64,000 nt of DNA from Nonomuraea turcica (GTDB lineage: Bacteria > Actinomycetota > Actinomycetes > Streptosporangiales > Streptosporangiaceae), in the NCBI RefSeq assembly GCF_030718205.1, contig NZ_JAUZQF010000013.1, positions 62,001-126,000 on the forward strand. Direction: 5' to 3'. Shown here one piece after another: positions 16,328 through 22,877 of this stretch. Below the pieces are notes generated by a model. It was not told where the DNA came from, did not search any database, and was given only the letters and a program-made list of their open reading frames with translations. A program made the translations under genes and the position numbers. Within the stretch, counting starts at the first letter, position 1. Each line of letters opens with the position of its first letter.

Positions 16328-17449
16328 ATGGCGGACAAGCCCACGAAAGGCCTGGCCGATGTCGTAGCCGCGTCCACAGCGCTGAGCGACATTGACGGAA
16401 AGGCCGGTCGACTCTTCTACCGTGGATACGACATCCATGACCTGGCCGGCCGCGCGACGTTCGAAGAGACCGCACACCTGCTGCAACGTGGCAAGCTGCC
16501 CACCCGCTCCCAGCTGGACGCTTACGGCGAGGAGCTGTCGCGGGGCAGGGAGCTCGGCGCCCTGGTGTCCGCGAACATCGCGGAGATCGCCGAGAAGCAG
16601 AAACCCATGGAGGCGCTGCGCTCGCTGGTCTCGCTGTCCGGCGCGGACGATGCCGACAAGGACTCCATCGCCCCTGAGGCCAACCTGCGCAAGGCCGCCC
16701 GCCTGGTCGCGCAGCAGCCGCTGCTGGTCGCCCGCTATCACGCCGCCCGCACCGGCGGCAGCATCCCCGACGCTGACCCGTCCCTGAGCATCGCGGCGAA
16801 CTTCCTGCACCAGGTCACCGGGCGCACCCCCGCACCGCGCGAGGTCGAGATCTTCGACGAGTGCCTGGTGCTGCACGCCGACCACACCATGAACGCCTCC
16901 ACGTTCGCCGCCCGCGTCTGCGCCGCGACCCTGTCGGACATGCACTCCGCCATCGTCGCCGCCATCGGCACCCTGAAGGGTCCCCTGCACGGCGGCGCGA
17001 ACGAGCAGGTCATGAAGACACTGGAGTCGATCCCGGCGGACGGGGTGGCCCAGGCTGTACGCGACAAGCTCGCCGCTCACGAGAAGATCATGGGCTTCGG
17101 CCACCGCGTCTACAAGACCGAGGACCCGCGCGCCACCCACCTGCGCAGGATGTCCGCGGAACTGGCCGAGGCCACGGGCGACGACACCTACTACAGGATG
17201 TCCAAGGAGATGGAGGAGGTCGTCTTCGAGGAGAAGGGCCTCTACCCGAACGTCGACTTCTACGCTGCTTCCGTGTATCACTATCTCGGCATCCCGACGG
17301 ACCTGTTCACGCCGGTCTTCTCGATCAGCCGCATGTCCGGCTGGACGGCTCACGTCATCGAGCAGCACGCCGACAACCGTCTGATCCGCCCCGACAGCGA
17401 ATACATCGGTGAGACGGATCAGAAGTGGAAGCCGATAGAAGAGCGTTGA
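16328..17449 (+). CDS. gltA: Citrate synthase (short, methylcitrate-synthase-like type)
   Basis: Condenses acetyl-CoA and oxaloacetate to citrate at the start of the TCA cycle; 373 residues, the size of the short actinobacterial and Gram-positive citrate/2-methylcitrate synthases. Catalytic residues are visible: His186 in HADHTMN, His221 in GPLHGGANE, His259 in GFGHRVY and Asp310 in PNVDFY. GGAGG precedes the ATG. It overlaps the DUF3017 gene and lies just upstream of isocitrate dehydrogenase, so the TCA role is favoured over propionate use; prpB/prpD are absent nearby. Confidence 0.9.
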   Translation: MADKPTKGLADVVAASTALSDIDGKAGRLFYRGYDIHDLAGRATFEETAHLLQRGKLPTRSQLDAYGEELSRGRELGALVSANIAEIAEKQKPMEALRSLVSLSGADDADKDSIAPEANLRKAARLVAQQPLLVARYHAARTGGSIPDADPSLSIAANFLHQVTGRTPAPREVEIFDECLVLHADHTMNASTFAARVCAATLSDMHSAIVAAIGTLKGPLHGGANEQVMKTLESIPADGVAQAVRDKLAAHEKIMGFGHRVYKTEDPRATHLRRMSAELAEATGDDTYYRMSKEMEEVVFEEKGLYPNVDFYAASVYHYLGIPTDLFTPVFSISRMSGWTAHVIEQHADNRLIRPDSEYIGETDQKWKPIEER

Positions 17450-17748
17450 GCGACCGGGGGACTGGGCGAGAGAGCTGGGGACCGTACCCGCTGATCCTGG
17501 CGGGTGCGGCCGTCGGCGTGGTCGCGATCTTTTTGATGGACCCGCGCTGGGGCGGGTTCGCGCTGGGCGCCGTCGTCATGGTCGCCGCCGCGCTGCGTTT
17601 CGCCGGCTACGGCGGCCAGTTGTCCATCCGCAGCAAGACGACCGACGTCACCACGCTGGCCGCGTTCGGCTTCGTGCTGGTCCTGACCTCGCTGTTGCTG
17701 GACAACAACGAGCTCAAGGCGTTCATCCTGTCCCTTTTCGCCCGTTGA
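17446..17748 (+). CDS. DUF3017 small membrane protein
   Basis: About 100-residue membrane protein with three predicted helices (LILAGAAVGVVAIFLM, ALGAVVMVAAALRFAG, and a third near the C terminus). It matches the actinobacterial DUF3017 family, usually found beside folD, mdh or other central-metabolism genes. The TTG at 17446 overlaps the citrate synthase stop (TTGA); a GTG at 17425 in the same frame is an alternative. Function unknown; likely cotranscribed with gltA and perhaps icd. Confidence 0.75.
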   Translation: MSDRGTGRESWGPYPLILAGAAVGVVAIFLMDPRWGGFALGAVVMVAAALRFAGYGGQLSIRSKTTDVTTLAAFGFVLVLTSLLLDNNELKAFILSLFAR

Positions 17749-17801
17749 CCGGACGGTCCGATAGCCTCAACGCATCGATTCATTGAAGGGGAACCATTCG
17801 C

Positions 17802-19019
17802 ATGCCCAAGATCAAGGTGGAGGGTCCGGTCGTCGAGCTTGACGGCGACGAGATGACCCGGATCATCTGGCAATTCATCAAGGACCAGCTGATCCTTCCC
17901 TACCTCGACGTTGACCTGAAGTACTACGACCTCGGCATCGAGCACAGAGACGCCACGGACGACCAGGTCACCATCGACGCCGCCAACGCCATCAAGAAGT
18001 ACGGCGTCGGTGTGAAATGCGCCACCATCACCCCGGACGAGGCGCGGGTCGAGGAGTTCGGTCTCAAGAAGATGTGGAAGTCCCCCAACGGGACCATCCG
18101 CAACATCCTCGGCGGCGTCATCTTCCGCGAGCCGATCATCATGTCGAACGTGCCGCGGCTCGTCCCGGGCTGGACCAAGCCGATCGTCGTCGGCCGTCAC
18201 GCCTTCGGCGACCAATACCGCGCCACCGACCTGAAGATCCCGGGCGAGGGCACGCTGACCCTGACGTTCACCCCCAAGGACGGCTCCGAGCCGATCGAGC
18301 TGGACGTCTACGACTTCCCCGGCGGCGGCGTCGCGATGGCGATGTACAACCTGGACGAGTCGATCCGCGACTTCGCCCGCGCGTCGATGCGCTACGGCCT
18401 GGCCCGCAACTACCCGGTCTACCTCTCCACGAAGAACACGATCCTCAAGGCGTACGACGGCCGCTTCAAGGACCTGTTCGCCGAGGTCTTCGACAACGAG
18501 TTCAAGGACGAGTTCGAGAAGGCCGGCCTGACCTACGAGCACCGCCTCATCGACGACATGGTCGCCGCGGCGCTCAAGTGGGAGGGCGGCTACGTCTGGG
18601 CGTGCAAGAACTACGACGGCGACGTGCAGTCCGACACCGTCGCCCAGGGCTTCGGCTCGCTCGGCCTGATGACCTCGGTGCTGATGACCCCCGACGGCAG
18701 GACGGTCGAGGCCGAGGCCGCGCACGGCACGGTCACCCGCCACTTCCGTCAGCACCAGCAGGGCAAGCCCACCTCCACCAACCCGATCGCCTCGATCTTC
18801 GCGTGGACCCGTGGCCTGGCCCACCGGGGCAAGCTCGACAACACTCCCGCCGTGACCGAGTTCGCCAACACGCTGGAGCAGGTCTGCATCGAGACCGTCG
18901 AGGGCGGCCAGATGACCAAGGACCTCGCGCTCCTGGTCGGCGCCGACGCCCAGTGGCTCACTACCCAGGACTTCCTGGCCGCGCTGGACGAGAACCTCAA
19001 GAAGAAGATGTCCGCCTAG
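17802..19019 (+). CDS. icd: NADP-dependent isocitrate dehydrogenase (homodimeric, eukaryote-like type)
   Basis: Oxidative decarboxylation of isocitrate to 2-oxoglutarate with NADP; 405 residues, the length of the dimeric eukaryote-like class, not the ~740-residue monomeric enzyme common in Streptomyces. Recognisable blocks are VELDGDEMTRIIW at the N terminus, KSPNGTIRNILGGVIFREP (substrate-binding loop), STKNTILKAYDGRFKD, the metal-binding DDMVA, and AAHGTVTRHFR (NADP site). GGGGA precedes the ATG at 17802. Together with citrate synthase it forms a TCA-entry cluster. Confidence 0.93.
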   Translation: MPKIKVEGPVVELDGDEMTRIIWQFIKDQLILPYLDVDLKYYDLGIEHRDATDDQVTIDAANAIKKYGVGVKCATITPDEARVEEFGLKKMWKSPNGTIRNILGGVIFREPIIMSNVPRLVPGWTKPIVVGRHAFGDQYRATDLKIPGEGTLTLTFTPKDGSEPIELDVYDFPGGGVAMAMYNLDESIRDFARASMRYGLARNYPVYLSTKNTILKAYDGRFKDLFAEVFDNEFKDEFEKAGLTYEHRLIDDMVAAALKWEGGYVWACKNYDGDVQSDTVAQGFGSLGLMTSVLMTPDGRTVEAEAAHGTVTRHFRQHQQGKPTSTNPIASIFAWTRGLAHRGKLDNTPAVTEFANTLEQVCIETVEGGQMTKDLALLVGADAQWLTTQDFLAALDENLKKKMSA

Positions 19020-19025
19020 TCGAAC

Positions 19026-19066
19026 ACGGCCCTCTACCTGCGGTTTCGCCGCATGGTGGGGGCCGT
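19026..19066 (+). terminator. Terminator downstream of icd
   Basis: Imperfect long hairpin starting ACGGCCC and closing GGGCCGT, with an inner GCGG/CCGC stem, followed by TTTC. It starts 7 bases after the icd stop. Confidence 0.6.
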
Positions 19067-19170
19067 TTCGCATGCCTGGGCCGTCTGTGGGCCGTCACGG
19101 CTTCGGATCGGGCGCGAACACGGCGGCGACGGCGTTCCGCGTCCGCTCCTGGCTGCTCGGCGTGATCTCC

Positions 19171-20232
19171 TCAAGCCTTAACCGGCGGGATGTCACGCGG
19201 GGCATTGAGGAAAGCGGCACCGAGGGCGGTGGGGCTGTGGAGTGCCGTGTTGCGGCTCCGCACCGTGTGAACCAGGCCGGCTTCGCGCAGACTCGTGGTG
19301 TGTTCACTCGCGCTGGCCGGGGCGATGCCGATGCGCGCGGCGAGTTCTTTCGTGGAGCAGGCGGGATGCTCGGCGATGGAGTGGAGCACGGCGGCTCGGG
19401 TGCGGCCCAGGACCGACGCCAGCGGCGACGACGCTCCCGGAGATGTGGGCTGTGCCGGCGGGGCGCACAGGGGCAGCGTGCCGGACTGCTGCTCAAGGCC
19501 CGCGGGGTAGGTCAGGATCGGTTGGGGCTCAGCGGAAGGATCGAGGACGGGCGCTGCGAAACCGAAAACCGAGGGAATGAGCAGCAGCCCCCTGCCGTCC
19601 AGGTGTAGGTCGCCCTCAAGACCCGAAGCCATCGCGAGCTCCAGTACGGGTGGATTCCAGCGGATGCGCCGCGGGTTCAGCGAGGCGAACAGACGTTCCC
19701 AACCGCCGGTGGCCATCTGCCGGACACGCGCTCCTTGATCGGCCGCGGTGAAACCGGCAATCTGTGGCCAGTGCGGGTCCAGCAAACGGTCGTACACGTG
19801 CTCCAGGCCGATGAACAATTGGCGCAGCAAGTCGCGATCGTCCGCCAGATGGTGGGCCCACGACGGCAGTGACTGGCGCTCGGCCACGGAAGCCAGGCTC
19901 GTACGGATCTGGGACCGGGGCGTGGAGCGTACCTGCTCCAGCATCTCCTGCGGGCAGCCGAGTCCGGTAGGGGCCAAGAAGGTCGGCACCCAGCCACGGG
20001 GCGGGGTCAGCTCAAGCACCATCCGGGCCGGAGGGAGCAGGCCGGCGCGGGCACGACGTCGCCAGGCTCCGAAGCGCACCGGGTAGGTGCGTTCTTGAAG
20101 CATGCGCAGCGAGATGCTCAGTTCCCACAACGGCGGTGGGGTCTCGGCGACTCTCGTCCGGGCCAGGTCCTCAACCGTGAAGTGGATCCGATAGACCACG
20201 GTCCTCCCCATGTCGAACAAGCTCTGGGCCAT
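19171..20232 (-). CDS. ArsR-type winged-helix regulator with DUF5937 N-terminal domain
   Basis: 353-residue regulator. The first ~200 residues match the DUF5937 region common in actinobacterial ArsR-type proteins (VYRIHFTVEDLARTRVA, PPPLWELSISLRML). The C terminus (about 265-345) is a winged helix: RTRAAVLHSIAEHPACSTKELAARIG, then ASASEHTTSLREAGLV. The metal-binding Cys motifs of classical ArsR proteins are not evident. The start at 20232 has GGAAG only one base upstream; the in-frame ATG at 20211 is an alternative. A TTCGG N6 CCGAA palindrome in the divergent upstream region may be its own operator. Targets unknown. Confidence 0.75.
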   Translation of the reverse strand: MAQSLFDMGRTVVYRIHFTVEDLARTRVAETPPPLWELSISLRMLQERTYPVRFGAWRRRARAGLLPPARMVLELTPPRGWVPTFLAPTGLGCPQEMLEQVRSTPRSQIRTSLASVAERQSLPSWAHHLADDRDLLRQLFIGLEHVYDRLLDPHWPQIAGFTAADQGARVRQMATGGWERLFASLNPRRIRWNPPVLELAMASGLEGDLHLDGRGLLLIPSVFGFAAPVLDPSAEPQPILTYPAGLEQQSGTLPLCAPPAQPTSPGASSPLASVLGRTRAAVLHSIAEHPACSTKELAARIGIAPASASEHTTSLREAGLVHTVRSRNTALHSPTALGAAFLNAPRDIPPVKA

Positions 20233-20250
20233 TCTTCCGAAATGTCGTTG

Positions 20251-20266
20251 TTCGGGCTAGGCCGAA
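20251..20266. promoter_or_regulatory. Candidate palindromic operator TTCGG N6 CCGAA
   Basis: TTCGGGCTAGGCCGAA lies 19 bases upstream of the ArsR-type gene start and is nearly symmetrical over 16 bases. Well placed for autoregulation and for control of the divergent ATPase-like gene. Confidence 0.4.
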
Positions 20267-20395
20267 TCACGTAGAGCAGCGATCGCGAGGACGCGGAAGC
20301 TGGGCACGACGCCGACGGCGAGAGCCGATGAAGCGTTGATCACGACAAGAGCAACGACCATGGGCGGCGGCGGAAAAGGACAGTGGAGGAAGCAG

Positions 20396-20809
20396 ATGAT
20401 CAATAGCTCTGAATCAGCCAGTCGCACGGCCACCTCACACGCTCTGGAGGATCACCTGGCGGAATGGTCGCTGCAGACCGGGATCACGGTGGAGATATGG
20501 GCCCTGCCGAAGCAGTCGCTTCCCGCCCTCATCACCGAGATCGTCCATGGCGTGATCCGTGACGTTCTGCAGGAGGCGGAACGGCAGGCGCAGGCCCGTA
20601 ACGTCTCCATTGCCCTCACCGTGGCTCCCGGTGGGCTGCGCTTGACCGTTAGCGATGACGGCCTCGGTACGTCGGCCGATGCGTATGAGGCCAATCTGAG
20701 TGGCAGACGGGTCGAGCTGGCAGGAGTGGGCGGCGGCCTCACCGTCAATGGCGTACAAGGAGAAGGCACCACGGTGAGCGCCACAGTACCCCAAAGGGCC
20801 CTCGGCTAG
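20396..20809 (+). CDS. Orphan HATPase_c-like (histidine-kinase ATP-binding) protein
   Basis: 137-residue protein resembling only the ATP-binding part of NarL-type histidine kinases: an N-box-like helix EIVHGVIRDVLQEAERQAQARN, then VSDDGLG (G1-like box) and GVGGGLTVNGVQGEGTTVSATVP (G2 box and last strand). There is no dimerisation/phosphoacceptor His domain and no membrane segment. The N-box Asn is not clearly conserved, so ATP binding may be weak. GGAGGA lies 5 bases before the ATG at 20396. It could be a remnant, an anti-sigma-like switch, or a small regulator. No response regulator gene is next to it. Confidence 0.65.
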   Translation: MINSSESASRTATSHALEDHLAEWSLQTGITVEIWALPKQSLPALITEIVHGVIRDVLQEAERQAQARNVSIALTVAPGGLRLTVSDDGLGTSADAYEANLSGRRVELAGVGGGLTVNGVQGEGTTVSATVPQRALG

Positions 20810-20949
20810 TTTGGGCCGGCGCGTCCAGCACATCCGGGGCATGTCACTCAGGTCGACGGCGTATACGCAGGCCGCCCGCCATCCCGCCGATATCGACCCA
20901 CGAGATCTCCGCTGAAGATCACTCATGTGCGGAAAACGGGGCCAGCGGG

Positions 20950-20994
20950 CTCAACAGATCCTCAACACAAGCTCAACGCATGAGTTCCTATCGT
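20950..20994 (+). promoter_or_regulatory. SARP-type promoter A: three CTCAACA heptamers, 11-bp period
   Basis: Heptamers CTCAACA (20950), CTCAACA (20961) and CTCAACG (20972) with 4-base spacers, then 10 bases, then the -10 box TATCGT (20989-20994). It lies about 38 bases upstream of the exported SH3-like protein gene at 21032. The same geometry occurs at three more promoters in this window. Confidence 0.75.
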
Positions 20995-21031
20995 CCATGG
21001 CATCGATCGGTTCAGGTGAAGGGGGAACGGG

Positions 21032-21424
21032 ATGGGGCACATGGTCAAGACATTCGGAGCGCTGGCGATCGCGGGCGCCATGGGGGCGGCCCTGCTGAGT
21101 GGATCGGCCGCGGCGTCGGCCGCCACGCTGCCCGGGTGCGGCGGACCGAGTCCGGTCAACGTCGACGACGGCTGGGGCGTCATGCGGGGGTCGTTCAACC
21201 TCAAGACCGCTCCGTACGCCGCGTGCGGGAACGTCACCAGGCTCCACGCGGGCCAGGTTCTGTACTTCCACTGCTGGACGCGGAACAAGTACGGCAAGCA
21301 CTGGGTGTACGTCCGTGTCAAGGGCACCGGGACGCATGGCTGGATGAGCAAGGACAACCTGCGCACCATCAGGAACACCCAGAGGCAGGACTGCGGCGTC
21401 GAGGAGCACCGCGACTTCATCTGA
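21032..21424 (+). CDS. Small exported SH3-like protein
   Basis: 130-residue exported protein with a Sec signal (VKTFGALAIAGAMGAALLSG, cleavage near SAAASAA). The mature ~100 residues contain four Cys (in LPGCGG, AACGN, HCWT and DCGV), consistent with two disulfides, and a bacterial SH3-like pattern: LHAGQVLYFHCW, HWVYVRVKGTGTHGWM. Such domains often bind cell wall or act in small secreted modules. GGGGA precedes the ATG. Driven by SARP-type promoter A and followed by a strong terminator, so probably monocistronic. Function unknown. Confidence 0.75.
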   Translation: MGHMVKTFGALAIAGAMGAALLSGSAAASAATLPGCGGPSPVNVDDGWGVMRGSFNLKTAPYAACGNVTRLHAGQVLYFHCWTRNKYGKHWVYVRVKGTGTHGWMSKDNLRTIRNTQRQDCGVEEHRDFI

Positions 21425-21513
21425 CCGGCCGGATGAGCTGGGGCCGACGAGCCCGCCGCAGCCACTGACCACTGAGAACCGCCGGGAGCCGGCACACGGA
21501 CGTGTGATCTGTG

Positions 21514-21550
21514 AAGGGCCGTCACGCCTCCAGGCCCGTGACGGCCCTTT
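21514..21550 (+). terminator. Terminator after the SH3-like protein gene
   Basis: Perfect 13-bp stem AAGGGCCGTCACG / CGTGACGGCCCTT with a 10-base loop, ending in TTT, about 90 bases past the stop. It separates this transcript from the TPR gene. Confidence 0.85.
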
Positions 21551-21604
21551 AGGAAAGAACGGCGCCACAGCGGTTGCTGCCTGATGTCGATGGAGGGATG
21601 AGCT

Positions 21605-22249
21605 GTGGCGGAAGTCCCGGACGAGGGCGAGGGGAGCAGGCGGGCTCGGTTGCTCATGGAAAAGGTGCATCTCGGGGAGTTGGACCGCGCGGCCGACGCC
21701 CTGCGCGCCGAGCGAGAGGCCATCGCCATCTACCGGCGGCTGGCCGCGGTCTCCCCCGAGTTCTACCTGTCTGAGCTCGCCACCTGCCTGACCAGTCTCG
21801 GCGTGACCCTCTCCGAGCTCGACCGGCATGGCGAGGCGTTGAACGCCGAGGAGGAAGCAGTCTCTGTCTACCGGCAGCTGGCCGCGGCCTCCCCCGACGA
21901 CTACCTGGCCGACCTCGCCGATGCCCTCATCAACCTTGGGACGACTCTGGCGGAGCTGGACCGGCCGGCCGACGCCCTGCGCGCCGAGCGAGAGGCCACC
22001 GCCATCTACCGGCGACTGGCTGCGGCCTCACCCGGCCGTTACCTGGCCGACCTCGCAGACGTGCTCGCCGACCTCGGCGTGACCCTGACCGAACGCGGCC
22101 TGCCGGCCGAAGCGCTGCCCCTGGCGAAAGAGGCGGTCACCATTCATCGGGAGCTGGCCGCGGCCTCCCCTGAGCAGCACCGCGCCGGCCTCGCCCATGC
22201 CCTGGCCGGCCTCGACGTCGTCATCTCGGCGCTCGGCCACTGTCCATAA
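21605..22249 (+). CDS. TPR-repeat protein (four 46-residue repeats)
   Basis: 214-residue cytoplasmic protein made almost wholly of four 46-residue tetratricopeptide-type repeats, starting ELDRAADAL, ELDRHGEAL, ELDRPADAL and ERGLPAEAL, each with a YRRLAAASP-like helix and a LADLADALINLG-like helix. This is the long-helix TPR variety seen at the ends of NB-ARC and kinesin-light-chain-like proteins. The GTG at 21605 follows GGAGGG by 8 bases. Likely a protein-interaction adaptor. It is 36 bases upstream of the lectin gene and may be cotranscribed. It may work with the AfsR-like regulator, whose tail has the same repeat type; this is speculation. Confidence 0.8.
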   Translation: MAEVPDEGEGSRRARLLMEKVHLGELDRAADALRAEREAIAIYRRLAAVSPEFYLSELATCLTSLGVTLSELDRHGEALNAEEEAVSVYRQLAAASPDDYLADLADALINLGTTLAELDRPADALRAEREATAIYRRLAAASPGRYLADLADVLADLGVTLTERGLPAEALPLAKEAVTIHRELAAASPEQHRAGLAHALAGLDVVISALGHCP

Positions 22250-22285
22250 GCACATCCCCCAACAACCCAAGAGAGGACGAAACAT

Positions 22286-22816
22286 ATGCGTACAGCGATC
22301 ACACTTCTGGCCGGCGTCACGCTGGCCGGTGGCCTGCTGGCGGTTCCCGCCCAGGCGGCAACCGGATCCAGCGGAGCCGTCGTCGAGCTCAAGAACGTCG
22401 CCACCGGCATGTGCCTGGCGATCGGCCACGGCGAAGCGCGCAAGGGCAAGTCCGCCATCCAGTGGCCGTGCACCCATGCTCCGGAACAGCAATGGCTGAT
22501 GTCGTCCGATGGGTACCTGGCCAACGCCGCCACCGGCATGTGCCTGGCGATCGGTGGCGGCGAAGCGCGCAGGGCCAAGTCCGCCATCCAGTGGCCGTGC
22601 AACGGCGGGTGGGCGCAGCGCTGGAAGCCCAAGCGGCTGTTGCGAGTCAAGGGCGTCCCGGAGGACGAGCTCCGGGCGTATCACTTCATGAACGGCGCGA
22701 CCCAGATGTGCCTGGCGATCGGCCACGGCGAAGCGCGCAAGGGCAAGTCCGCCATCCAGTGGCCATGCAAGAAGGGAGGCAGCGAGCAGGCTTGGCAGAT
22801 CACCAAGGTCGGCTAG
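22286..22816 (+). CDS. Secreted ricin-type beta-trefoil lectin
   Basis: 176-residue exported protein: Sec signal (MRTAITLLAGVTLAGGLLAV, cleavage after AQA) then one beta-trefoil of three lobes. Each lobe has the block MCLAIGxGEAR..KSAIQWPC, and each ends in the ricin QxW motif (QQW, QRW, QAW). Two Cys per lobe suit lobe-internal disulfides. The lobes are almost identical at DNA level, suggesting recent internal duplication or conversion. GAGGA precedes the ATG. Probably a sugar-binding secreted protein; ligand unknown. Convergent with the AfsR-like gene. Confidence 0.85.
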   Translation: MRTAITLLAGVTLAGGLLAVPAQAATGSSGAVVELKNVATGMCLAIGHGEARKGKSAIQWPCTHAPEQQWLMSSDGYLANAATGMCLAIGGGEARRAKSAIQWPCNGGWAQRWKPKRLLRVKGVPEDELRAYHFMNGATQMCLAIGHGEARKGKSAIQWPCKKGGSEQAWQITKVG

Positions 22817-22877
22817 CGGTCCGCATCGGCGACGCCAAAGAGCTGCACCGCGAGGACGTCCGCCACCTGCCGGCGGT

